The notes: generated by a model not told the origin, from the sequence alone. A DNA stretch of 32,866 bases from Thermoplasmata archaeon (GCA_021816965.1 JAKAWU010000010.1:1-32866), one strand, 5' to 3'. Counted from the stretch's first letter, positions 1-9,459 are shown. Numbers and translations: made by a program.

Positions 1-99
1 CGGAGACATTCCCAACCCCATGCTGAAGTCCTTATGGATCAATCACTGCATGGGAATTTTCATGCATGACTTTCTCATGATATTTCACAGGAGCAGTTT

Positions 100-185
100 C
101 ATGCCTGAATCTCAATGCCTTTGTGAGGTATATAGGTTCGAATTCATCCCACGGCTTAAGTCGTGGGCTTTCTGCTCAGATGATC
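100..185 (+). mobile_element. Probable IS200/IS605-type (tnpB) right-end remnant / omega-RNA 3' end, with hairpin CCCACGGCTTAAGTCGTGGG at 148-167 followed by GCTTTCT
   Basis: Direct read: GAATTCATCCCACGGCTTAAGTCGTGGGCTTTCTGC, an 8-bp stem (one G-U) with a UUAA loop. The motif resembles IS605-family right ends in archaea. The annotated 68-aa ORF (20..226) runs through it and is probably not a gene, or is a decayed tnpB tail. Confidence 0.5.
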
Positions 186-456
186 GTAAAATAATGAAAG
201 TTAGAGATTGCTGGATGGAAAAATAAGTTTTACAGTTTTGCCACAGATACAACATATATGATTATCTATTTTAGTCGTTATCAGATGTTATTTTTTTATT
301 AATGAAGAATGTTATACATGCTATAACTATCCTCAAATATCAGTAATTAGACGCAGGATACGGATGGAAATGATTATATTATGTAATGTTATAACACAAA
401 ACGTTTCCCTTAGAAATACTCATTATTTGGGTTTTTATGTAAGGAAATGGAAAAGA

Positions 457-529
457 GCGGGTGTGGTGTAGCCTGGTAACACGCGAGCTTGCCAAGCTCG
501 TGCCTCGGGTCCAAATCCCGGCACCCGCA
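457..529 (+). tRNA. tRNA-Gly (GCC)
   Basis: Cloverleaf readable: acceptor GCGGGTG/CACCCGC, D arm GTG..CAC with GG, anticodon arm CGAGC-TTGCCAA-GCTCG, T arm TCGGG-TCCAAAT-CCCGG, discriminator A. Confidence 0.96.
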
Positions 530-756
530 TAGTCTAAAAAGATCGAACAGTAATTTTTTCAAATAACCGTTTTCTATTTTCTGAATTGATTTTTAATTGA
601 AATTGTATCCATAAATTTTATAAATCTACGCAATAACTGAGAGAAATTGAAACCATATTCCACAAAGGCAAAAATCATGAAAAATTTTAAAATTAGAAAA
701 GTTCCAATTCTGAATCTTTATATTGAAAGATAACATGTAACTGCAATCTGGTAAGG

Positions 757-1818
757 ATGGAATTCGAAAAATTCAAATTCATGCAATTTACGAGAGATAT
801 TTACGTAGGGCATGGAGTTATAAATAAAGCACCTGATGTAGTTAGAAAAAACCTCTTGAGGGGCAACGTTGCGATAATTACAGGCCACAACACATTCAAG
901 ATAGCAGGTAAAGAAATATCTATGCTGCTTGACGAGGCATCCATTGAAAATTCAGTTTTTATATGCGATAAGGCGGATGAGGAAAACCTGAACAGGGTAA
1001 CTAGGGAAGCAAAAGAGTATGGTGCAGGAATAGTGATTGGTGCTGGAGGTGGAAGTAAGATTGATCTTGCCAAAAAAACGGCATACAACCTTGACATACC
1101 CCTTGTAAGCATTCCTACAACACCCAGCCATGATGGAATAGCATCACCGAGAGCGTCCATAAAAAGGGGAAACTGGTCTGTTTCCGAGGAAGCTGTGATG
1201 CCGGTATCCATTATTGCTGATACATACATAATGTCCAAGGTTCCTTACAGGTATCTGAAAGCAGGAGCTGCTGACGTTATTTCTAATGAAACCGCAATAC
1301 TGGATTGGAAATTGGCAAACAGGATTAAAGGAGAAGAATTCAGCAGCAGTGCAGCTGCAATAGCTGAGTACGCTTCAAAAGAATTGGTTGAACGAGCACA
1401 TCTTATAATGCCGGAAGTTGAGGAGTCTGTATGGTTAGTAACAAAACAGATTCTTGCTTCGGGAACTTCCATGGCAATTGCGGCCTCATCAAGGCCTGCC
1501 AGTGGCAGTGAGCACCTCATAGCTCATGCTCTGGAAACCATGGCCCCTGGAACTGCAATACATGGTGAACAGGTTGCACTTGGATGCATTGTAGCCATGT
1601 TTCTGCATGGAAAGGATTGGAAATACATGGAGAATGTGTTCAAAAAAATAGGCATATCAACAAAGGCCAGCGATTATGGTATTAGGGATAATATAATGAT
1701 CGAGGCCCTGAGAACTGCCCACAGGATAAGGCCTGAGAGATTTACAATTCTTGGTGAAGTCGACCTGAGCTACCATGCTGCAGAATCTGCCCTCAGAATA
1801 ACAAATATAATAGATTAA
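757..1818 (+). CDS. egsA: sn-glycerol-1-phosphate dehydrogenase (archaeal lipid backbone)
   Basis: 353 aa; GAGGGSKIDLAK, SIPTTPSHDGIASPRASI and HGEQVALGCIVAMFLHG are typical of G1PDH. Confidence 0.95.
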   Translation: MEFEKFKFMQFTRDIYVGHGVINKAPDVVRKNLLRGNVAIITGHNTFKIAGKEISMLLDEASIENSVFICDKADEENLNRVTREAKEYGAGIVIGAGGGSKIDLAKKTAYNLDIPLVSIPTTPSHDGIASPRASIKRGNWSVSEEAVMPVSIIADTYIMSKVPYRYLKAGAADVISNETAILDWKLANRIKGEEFSSSAAAIAEYASKELVERAHLIMPEVEESVWLVTKQILASGTSMAIAASSRPASGSEHLIAHALETMAPGTAIHGEQVALGCIVAMFLHGKDWKYMENVFKKIGISTKASDYGIRDNIMIEALRTAHRIRPERFTILGEVDLSYHAAESALRITNIID

Positions 1819-1834
1819 AATCAGGTAGATCAAA

Positions 1835-2287
1835 ATGGCTTCAAAAGTAACACTTATAGGATTGGATCAAGCGGAAGTAGGTAATGTTTTCAGGTATGTG
1901 ACCCCTTTGCAGGTCTGTTCAGATTGCAAGGTAAAGGGCGCATGTTTTATTCTAGAAAAGGGGAAATTATACAGGGTTTCCCAGCTAAGAGAGAAAGAGC
2001 ATCCCTGCAAAGTTTTCAACCATGATAAGGTAAGGGTAGTCACAGTTGAAGAAGTACAGGAAGAGTTCATTGTGCCTTATGATAAAAGAGTCCAGGAAGG
2101 GTCCACCCTGAACATTGAAGGAATGGCGTGTGATCATATAACGTGCAGTTTCATCGAGAAATGCAATCTTCTGCACAATAAGGATGATCTTAAGATAAAG
2201 ATATCAAAAATAGAGAGAAAAGCAGAGTGCCCAAAGAATTATGACATGAGGATCATAAGCGGTACATACGCTACGGGGAAAAAGTAG
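1835..2287 (+). CDS. UPF0179 family protein (conserved archaeal, Cys-rich)
   Basis: 150 aa; CSDCKVKGACF, HPCKVF, MACDHITCSFIEKC and AECPKNYDMRI pattern recognised as UPF0179. Confidence 0.85.
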   Translation: MASKVTLIGLDQAEVGNVFRYVTPLQVCSDCKVKGACFILEKGKLYRVSQLREKEHPCKVFNHDKVRVVTVEEVQEEFIVPYDKRVQEGSTLNIEGMACDHITCSFIEKCNLLHNKDDLKIKISKIERKAECPKNYDMRIISGTYATGKK

Positions 2288-2290
2288 GAA

Positions 2291-3439
2291 ATGGATGTTG
2301 TTATTGGTATAGCTGGAAAACCAAATGCCGGCAAATCAACTCTCTTTTCTGCCATGACAGGCACCATGGTTGCTATAGGGGACTACCAATTCACCACGAC
2401 TGAAACAAACAAAGGTGTTGCATATATAGTATCCAAATGCCCTCATACTGAAATAAATAAAGAATGCAACCCAAGAAGGGGGAGATGTTTTTCCGGAATC
2501 AGGTATATTCCCATTGAAATTCTGGATATTCCGGGACTCATTGAAGGTTCTGGAAATGGGAAAGGAATGGGTAACAAATTCATGGATTCCATAAGAGGTG
2601 CATCTGCCATGATTAACCTCATAAGCCCTGTTTCTGACGGCAAGGAAATGTTATCTGCTCAGGAAATAGAGCAAGGTGCGAAAGAGGTTGAAACTGAAAT
2701 CATTTACTGGTTTTCATCAAGGCTTGGATCAGAATGGGACAAATTCTGCAGGAAGGTTTCACATATGCAGGGGCCAATTGAAGAGAAACTTCTCCATAAG
2801 GTTGGTTTTTTTGGGATAGGACTGGATGAAATAAAGAAAATTCTGAATTCTGGCAACTTCCCTGAGAATTTATCTGCATGGAATGATGAGAACATGGAAA
2901 ACTTCTCCAGAATTGCAATGACTGTGATCAGGCCTATAAGACGAATTGTGAATAAAGGTGACCTGCTTGAGAAAACTGAAGAATTTAGGGCAAAAAACAT
3001 GAGTGTGATATCTGCAGATTATGAACTTTCTATTCAGAGAGCATACTCAGCAGGAATAATAAGTGATATGGAAAGTTTGGCACCGACAGATAAAGCAACT
3101 CAAAAACAGGTGGATGCGCTGGAGAAGATAAGATCAGATTTTCATACAGGAAAAATAGACAGAATCCAGAAGATTCTTACTGATATGATAAAGGTTCAAA
3201 TGGAAAATATTGTAGTCTATCCCGTTTATGATGAGTCTAAGTGGTGTGACAAGGACGGAAAAGTTCTTCCTGACGCATTCATAATGAAAAACACTGACAC
3301 TGCACTTGATCTTGCATTTGCAGTTCATACAGAAATAGGACAGGGCTTTATCCGTGCAATAAATGGCAGAAACAGGATGATTCTGGGAAAAAACTATGAG
3401 ATGAAAGATTCGGACGTCATAAGAATCATATCAAAATAG
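2291..3439 (+). CDS. ychF: YchF/OLA1-type (Obg-HflX superfamily) translation-associated GTPase
   Basis: 382 aa; Walker A GKPNAGKSTLF, DIPGLIEGSGNGKGMGNKF, C-terminal TGS-like HTEIGQGFIRAINGR. Confidence 0.9.
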   Translation: MDVVIGIAGKPNAGKSTLFSAMTGTMVAIGDYQFTTTETNKGVAYIVSKCPHTEINKECNPRRGRCFSGIRYIPIEILDIPGLIEGSGNGKGMGNKFMDSIRGASAMINLISPVSDGKEMLSAQEIEQGAKEVETEIIYWFSSRLGSEWDKFCRKVSHMQGPIEEKLLHKVGFFGIGLDEIKKILNSGNFPENLSAWNDENMENFSRIAMTVIRPIRRIVNKGDLLEKTEEFRAKNMSVISADYELSIQRAYSAGIISDMESLAPTDKATQKQVDALEKIRSDFHTGKIDRIQKILTDMIKVQMENIVVYPVYDESKWCDKDGKVLPDAFIMKNTDTALDLAFAVHTEIGQGFIRAINGRNRMILGKNYEMKDSDVIRIISK

Positions 3440-3450
3440 TGATTTTAAAT

Positions 3451-4113
3451 TTAAGAAATTACTTTCCTCAGTGTTTCAATAAATTCCTCCCTTGTTATTC
3501 TACCGGTGTTAACATTTCTTGGGCTTGGATGAAAAAGGCAGAATATTCTTTTTCCCCCTATTTCATAAGAAGCATTGTTTTTAAATTTGGCACCCTTCAC
3601 ATCAATATTCTTCCACTTAAAATATGAAATGATTGAATTGAAGGCCAATCCCCCTAGAATCACTATTTTCTCAAGGTTGGGCATGAGATCTATTTCCCTG
3701 TATAAAAAAGGGAGACAATTCCGAATCTCATCACTCTCAGGTCTGTTGTCAGGAGGCACACATTTAACTGCCAACGTTATGAATGAATCGTTATATTCGA
3801 GGCCATCATCACTGCTTACTGAATATGGTATGCTTGTCAATCCAACCTCATGCAGGCATGATATGAGGAACTCAGAACTCTTATCCCCTGTGAATACCCT
3901 GCCTGTTCTGTTAGCTCCTGAAGCAGCAGGTGCCAGTCCAATGATCAGGATTTTCCCATCAATGTCTCCATATCCAGATACGGGTTTTCGCCAGAAAACC
4001 TCTGTTGAATACCTTTTTGAATCCTTCAGGACGTTATTCCTGAAATCAACAAGCCTTGAGCATTTATTGCAGGAGTGAATCTCTTCCTTCAGCTTTTGTA
4101 ATTCAGTATTCAT
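3451..4113 (-). CDS. Family 5 (UDGb-type) uracil-DNA glycosylase
   Basis: 220 aa; CNKCSRLV, GLAPAASGANRTGRVFTGDKSSEFL, FHPSPRNVNTGRIT. Confidence 0.9.
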   Translation of the reverse strand: MNTELQKLKEEIHSCNKCSRLVDFRNNVLKDSKRYSTEVFWRKPVSGYGDIDGKILIIGLAPAASGANRTGRVFTGDKSSEFLISCLHEVGLTSIPYSVSSDDGLEYNDSFITLAVKCVPPDNRPESDEIRNCLPFLYREIDLMPNLEKIVILGGLAFNSIISYFKWKNIDVKGAKFKNNASYEIGGKRIFCLFHPSPRNVNTGRITREEFIETLRKVIS

Positions 4114-4160
4114 AGATCTACCTCACATTATGCTTACATTGATAAGAAACTATGCACATT

Positions 4161-5840
4161 TCACTGTTGCATTACCATGTCTCTAAGTGATTTTTTGATT
4201 ATTTTCCCGAGCGCATTCTTTGGAAGAAATTCAACAAATTCTATTGAATTTGGAATCTTATATTCTGCAAGGTATCTATTGCATTGCATAATTATTTCAT
4301 TTTCCGTAACCCTGAGCCCTTTCTTCACCACAATAAAAGCTTTTATGAACTCAATATCATTCTTCTTGTATCCGATTACAGCAACTTCCTCAACATTCTT
4401 GTTCCCCATTATGACTTTTTCAATCTCAGCAGGAGATACCACAAATCCTTTGGATAAAAAAACATCGTTCTTCCTGCCAAGAATGTATATAAACCCATCA
4501 TTGTCAATGCTTGCAATGTCCCCTGTGTACAGCCAACCTTCTTTCAAAACCCTGGCAGAATCTGTCGGGTTATTGCGAAACCCTGCCATGATCTGTGGGC
4601 CTGAGACTATCAGTTCACCAGTCTCACCTAATGGTACAGGAATTTTTCCTGTTTTCATGTCAACAATTTTGACATAAGTATTTGGAAGAGGCATACCAGC
4701 TGAATTCTCCTTCAGGATATTATAACCAATCGGCATGTAAGAAATGGTGGAAGCTGCTTCCGTCAGACCATAACCTTCAAGGATTTCTGTTTTTTTGATT
4801 CCTGATGAATTGGTTTCAACAAGATCAGATGAGGATAAATTACTGGATACGAGTGAAGAAACAGATCCAATTGTAGGTTCACGTACATTTATGGCCTCAA
4901 ACATTTCTTTATGCATATAGGGGTTGCTGGAAAAAATCACGTTAGATTCCTTTGATATGGTTGTCACTGCGGCAAGTGTATCATCGTGATTTCCCATTAT
5001 GACAATTTTAGCCCCAAGGAGGAATGGCAGAAGAATTCCATGCACGATTCCGTATGCATGAAAAAATGGGGCCCCTGAAATCATTGTGAGGGAATCTTTT
5101 TGAACAGGTGCTGCCCACTCCTTCATCTGATATGCATTTGAAACCAGATTCATGTGCGTTAAAATAACCCCCATTGGTGTGCTTGTTAATCCAGATGTGA
5201 AACATATTACTGCTGTTGTCTTTTCTGAATCAAATTGCTCTTCATCACGTGCTTGAATTACAACTCTTGCTTCGGACATATAATGAATGTTTTCATTCTG
5301 ATTCCTGGTTTCAATCAACCCGGAAACTTTTCTTACCATACTTGATAATACGTTGTCTGTCATATAGGATTCATGTTCAACAATGATTAATTTTTTCAGA
5401 TCTGTATATAAAATATTCAATATTCTTGGAACAATATCTTCCATTACAATCAAGGTGCTCGATGATGTCTCCCTAATTCTCTCCCTTAATTCGTGTTCTG
5501 TAAGCAAAATATTCATGGGAACTACAGTGGCCCCTAATTTAAGAACTGCAAAAAATGCAATGGGAAACTGGACAGAATTGGGGAGGAGTATTCCTACGAA
5601 ACTTCCCTTCCTTACACCCATTTCGTATAGAAATGCTGAAAATTGATCTATTTCCCTTAATGTGTCTGCGTAAGAGAATTTTTTACCGTTATTAATAATT
5701 GCAGTTTTGTTGCTGTTGATTTCGACTGATGATTTAAAGAGAGAGTATAGTGACATTTGTGGAATATTGATTGTGCGTCGCATGAACCCGGGATAATTTC
5801 TTTCCCAAATGTTCTCGAGATTGTTGTCCTTTTCTATCAC
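4161..5840 (-). CDS. AMP-dependent acyl-CoA synthetase/ligase (ANL superfamily)
   Basis: 559 aa; TTAVICFTSGLTSTPMGVILTH, EGYGLTEA, GWLYTGDIASIDNDGFIYILGRKND, NALGKIIKKSL. Confidence 0.92.
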   Translation of the reverse strand: MIEKDNNLENIWERNYPGFMRRTINIPQMSLYSLFKSSVEINSNKTAIINNGKKFSYADTLREIDQFSAFLYEMGVRKGSFVGILLPNSVQFPIAFFAVLKLGATVVPMNILLTEHELRERIRETSSSTLIVMEDIVPRILNILYTDLKKLIIVEHESYMTDNVLSSMVRKVSGLIETRNQNENIHYMSEARVVIQARDEEQFDSEKTTAVICFTSGLTSTPMGVILTHMNLVSNAYQMKEWAAPVQKDSLTMISGAPFFHAYGIVHGILLPFLLGAKIVIMGNHDDTLAAVTTISKESNVIFSSNPYMHKEMFEAINVREPTIGSVSSLVSSNLSSSDLVETNSSGIKKTEILEGYGLTEAASTISYMPIGYNILKENSAGMPLPNTYVKIVDMKTGKIPVPLGETGELIVSGPQIMAGFRNNPTDSARVLKEGWLYTGDIASIDNDGFIYILGRKNDVFLSKGFVVSPAEIEKVIMGNKNVEEVAVIGYKKNDIEFIKAFIVVKKGLRVTENEIIMQCNRYLAEYKIPNSIEFVEFLPKNALGKIIKKSLRDMVMQQ

Positions 5841-5910
5841 GAATGTTTCTCCCTTGAAAGTTAATCACGTATTCTATTGTCTTTTCATTAAATTACCATA
5901 TAAACAATAT

Positions 5911-5930
5911 ATTTAGATTTTTGTCTAAAT
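5911..5930. promoter_or_regulatory. Inverted repeat ATTTAGA-N6-TCTAAAT upstream of the acyl-CoA synthetase gene
   Basis: Exact 7-bp arms read directly, about 70-90 nt upstream of the minus-strand start; operator role is inference. Confidence 0.35.
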
Positions 5931-6028
5931 TAATTCAATTTGTGTAATTATTGTTTGAAATTTAATATATTGTATATATCTTATTTTTATCTAAGACCCA
6001 CTGAATTTGACTTTATCCTGAAAAAAAA

Positions 6029-7390
6029 TCAGGTGGTTATGGAATCCGTACCTGAATTTGCAGTCTCTTTGGATAGAAAGATTCCAATAGCCATTACAGC
6101 AATACCAATAATGACAAAGGATAACCAAAGTTCCAGGAGAAATGCAATGCTTGTACTTTTATTCCATATATACCATAAATATGTAATGAGTGTCAATGCA
6201 AAGCTTGCTGGTAGAGCGGCAAAGTTATAAACGGTTCCAACTGCTGTAGTTCTGTGTGCTTTGTTGAAAGTCTCTGTAAGGAATGCAGGAATCGAAGAGA
6301 AGATTGCAGCTTCGAAGAATGCAATAATTGAAAAAGCTACAACTGCCATTAGGTTGGAAACAGGCGTCAGAAGATAAGCAGGGATAAATGCTATGAAAAA
6401 TAAAACTGTGAAGACACTGAGCGAAAGTTTCCTCCTGAACAGATAGAAACCTGCAAAGCCACCTATCCATACTCCCGCAAGAGATACGAGATTTATGTAT
6501 GCATTTTGAATACTCATTTTTGCAATTAATGCACTCGAATTCAGTGTTGGATATGATATGTGATCAAACATGATTAAAAGTGTCGGGAAAAAGCTGAAGG
6601 TTATTATATTTATGAAAAGTAGTCCTGATAGAATGAGGAAAGTTGCAAAATATTCTCTTAACTGCCCGATTATACCGAACAGGGGGACTTTTTCCAGTTT
6701 CCCCTCTTTCTGCATATTCTTGAATACCTCTGTTTCACTGGTGAACAGCCTTATTACCAGGGCAGCAAGGGCAGGTATTATTGTTGTTAGATACATGTAT
6801 CTCCAAGCCAAATCAGCTGATATGTGAAATGGCCCCTCAATCAAATAAATAACAAGAGATATAAGGAAAAATCCAACTCCGTATCCACTCTGCACGAATG
6901 ATCCTACGAAGAGCCTGCTTTTCTGTGGAACATTTTCCATTGAAAGTGCTGCACCTCCTGCATATTCGGCACCAGCGAATATTCCAACCATGAAAAGCAA
7001 TATGTAAAGTAGTACAGGTGCAATAAATCCAACTTGGGAATATACCGGAAGAAAGGCTATTGCAAAAGAGAAGATTGAAAAACCTATAATAGAATATACA
7101 AGCATAGTCCGGCGTCCATATCTGTCTCCCAGGAAATTGCCTAAAGTAATTGATCCGACTATTCTTGCAACTGCTCCAAATGGAAGGCCTAGAAATATTG
7201 CAACTAGAGAGAGACTACCAAAAGAATTTGGAAAAAATTGTGTAGACAAGGTACTTGCTACGAGTAGATAACCTATTGAAACATAGCCATCCATTAACCA
7301 TCCTGAAAAAGCTCCAAACACAGGAATGATAGAAGTCTTGCTCACAACATGTTCAGTGGAATTACTTTCCGTCGCGTTTAAATCATTCAC
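6029..7390 (-). CDS. MFS transporter (metabolite:H+ symporter-like)
   Basis: 453 aa, multiple hydrophobic TM segments, NFLGDRYGRRTML motif typical of MFS loop 2-3. Confidence 0.88.
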   Translation of the reverse strand: MNDLNATESNSTEHVVSKTSIIPVFGAFSGWLMDGYVSIGYLLVASTLSTQFFPNSFGSLSLVAIFLGLPFGAVARIVGSITLGNFLGDRYGRRTMLVYSIIGFSIFSFAIAFLPVYSQVGFIAPVLLYILLFMVGIFAGAEYAGGAALSMENVPQKSRLFVGSFVQSGYGVGFFLISLVIYLIEGPFHISADLAWRYMYLTTIIPALAALVIRLFTSETEVFKNMQKEGKLEKVPLFGIIGQLREYFATFLILSGLLFINIITFSFFPTLLIMFDHISYPTLNSSALIAKMSIQNAYINLVSLAGVWIGGFAGFYLFRRKLSLSVFTVLFFIAFIPAYLLTPVSNLMAVVAFSIIAFFEAAIFSSIPAFLTETFNKAHRTTAVGTVYNFAALPASFALTLITYLWYIWNKSTSIAFLLELWLSFVIIGIAVMAIGIFLSKETANSGTDSITT

Positions 7391-7735
7391 GGGACGTAAT
7401 ATTTATTCAATATTTAATATGACTACATCTTTTTATACATTCAGGAAAATAGTTCAAACATTTGTGAGTAGGAATCCCCTTCCCGGTCAAGAGGTCTTCT
7501 TGCTCACATCTGTTAAGCTGGGAAAAATTATTTTCTTTCTGTTGAAATTACAATTTCCTCTTTCAGACAGAACTGAGAGGAAACGCGTATTGGTTAATAG
7601 ATTGCCTCCATCCATAAAATCAAATTGCTTAACATGAAGGATAGAATACATTCAGACTGCGAAAATTAAAACCTGTGGAGATGCCGCAAACAATCTTTGA
7701 AGTGAGAAGATTCCACTGAAAACAGAGAGTGGAGG

Positions 7736-8032
7736 TCACATGAATTTGAGCCAGAGCATCACCGGGTCATCCTCTCCTTCCAGTTGAGTTACAGTTTCAC
7801 CCAGTGAACTTATGGTTCTAAATGTTGTGAAGAATATTTTATCATCTTCCCTGAACCCTGTCATTATGTGCTCTACGGGTTGTCCGTCTGGAAGATGTGC
7901 AAGTGCTTCAGGCATCTCGGGGCTGAAATGAAGCTCAATTGTATTATCCTCATTTTCATGGAGAGAATATGACCTGTTTATAAGTATATATTCCTTCAAT
8001 TTCTCATATTCAACCCATGGTTTGTTGTTCAT
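7736..8032 (-). CDS. Small hypothetical protein
   Basis: 98 aa ORF with coding-like composition; family not recognised. Confidence 0.6.
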   Translation of the reverse strand: MNNKPWVEYEKLKEYILINRSYSLHENEDNTIELHFSPEMPEALAHLPDGQPVEHIMTGFREDDKIFFTTFRTISSLGETVTQLEGEDDPVMLWLKFM

Positions 8033-8352
8033 ATGCTTAAATTACAGCATATTTTAAATCCCTTTGCCTTGAAATTATGATTCCTCATTTGTAATTATTG
8101 ATTCTATCTGGTATCATTTCCATCCTGAAATAGCTGGAGCTCCCTGCTTCATATAGTTATAACTCGCGGGCCTCTTTTTGGATGAGCTGTAGCAGTAGCA
8201 CTTTCCAATGGCGTCAAATTGGGGATGCTCTTCCCTACTTAATATTACAATGTTGCATTTGTTAATTGCTGAATGCATACCCGTATCCATCATAAGGCCA
8301 CGATTCACAGAGATGGATGATAATTTTTAAATTGATTATTTTTACGTAAATA

Positions 8353-9291
8353 TCAAAGGAATGGCCCCAGAAGTAGCGGAAGGATAACAGTTGCATCCCC
8401 ATAAACATTGACAAATTTCGCATCTGGCCTGATCTTCTTCCATGAAATTGCCTCTTCGAGTTTTGCACCTGAAAGAGAACCATCAAATTCCTGTGCTGTT
8501 GTGATATAAACTGAGTAGTCAAGGCCACCTCTAAACTGATTCCACCATATGGTGTGGTGCTTGGAGATACCGCCACCTATCATCAGAGATCCTGTCTTTT
8601 TTGAATCAAATATTATGTCTGAAAGCTCATGCTCATCCTGAAGCACATCCACCATGAAATCTGGGTTCATTTCCCTGAAAGACCATAACTGTGAGCCAAA
8701 TGAGCCATCAGTTATGCCTGGAACGAATACCTTGATGTTGTTTTTTGCAGCATTATACAGGATGGAAGATTCATTGTTTATCTCCAACCCGAACCTGTGG
8801 ATGAGTTCCCATCCTGGCCAGACTTTCTTTTCTCCATACAGTTTTTCCAGCCTTGACTGCATGAATTGCTCCATTATTTCCCCATAGGATTCGTCAGGTA
8901 TGACAACACTACCCAGCCTGTTGACACCTATATCCTTGAGTTCTCTGTCCGGGTAATCAAAGGAACCACAGTAATAATCCCTGAATGACCGGGCAATATC
9001 ATGATCAAGTGTTCCGGTTGTGGTGATGATGACATCAACAAGTTTTCTCCTGACGATTTCATTTATCACCCCTCTGGTTCCAGTGGAAATGATGTCCGCC
9101 GGAAAGGAGAGGAACGTTGTGTTCTCATCCGAAAACATCTCTTTCATTATTTCATAAGCAACTGATATTTTTGAAGTAGTAAACCCGCCCGAAACGGCAA
9201 AATTCTCCATGAGTTCTCTCAGGCTTGTATTGCTGTTAACCATGGTATCTTTCACAGGTGTGGAAAGGATGCTCTTTCTATCTATTGACAT
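8353..9291 (-). CDS. dys: Deoxyhypusine synthase
   Basis: 312 aa; TGTRGVINEIVRRKLVDVIITTTGTLDHDIAR, GGGISKHHTIWWNQFRGGLDYSVYITTAQEFDGSLSGA. Confidence 0.95.
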   Translation of the reverse strand: MSIDRKSILSTPVKDTMVNSNTSLRELMENFAVSGGFTTSKISVAYEIMKEMFSDENTTFLSFPADIISTGTRGVINEIVRRKLVDVIITTTGTLDHDIARSFRDYYCGSFDYPDRELKDIGVNRLGSVVIPDESYGEIMEQFMQSRLEKLYGEKKVWPGWELIHRFGLEINNESSILYNAAKNNIKVFVPGITDGSFGSQLWSFREMNPDFMVDVLQDEHELSDIIFDSKKTGSLMIGGGISKHHTIWWNQFRGGLDYSVYITTAQEFDGSLSGAKLEEAISWKKIRPDAKFVNVYGDATVILPLLLGPFL

Positions 9292-9402
9292 AATGCAATA
9301 TGTTTAACGCATATCTGATTTTTTCTATTGAAAAAAAAATCCGTGTTATGTTACTGTTAAATTATTACAGTATGTTGATGTCAACTACTACACCCTGAAG
9401 TA

Positions 9403-9459
9403 TTGTAGTTCGCTGCAGGTCTCCCTATTGCACATGGACATGAATTCATCGAACTACAA
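9403..9459. repeat. 10-bp perfect inverted repeat TTGTAGTTCG (9403-9412) / CGAACTACAA (9450-9459)
   Basis: Direct read; 37-nt spacer, in the dys/MFS intergenic region. Confidence 0.7.

Noticed and set aside
20-226. 68-aa ORF as a real gene
   Set aside because: It runs through the IS605-like right-end palindrome; any coding relevance would be as a decayed tnpB tail.
801-1520. Minus-strand ORFs (145 aa and 91 aa) opposite egsA
   Set aside because: Fully antisense to a confidently identified gene with low-complexity composition; shadow ORFs.
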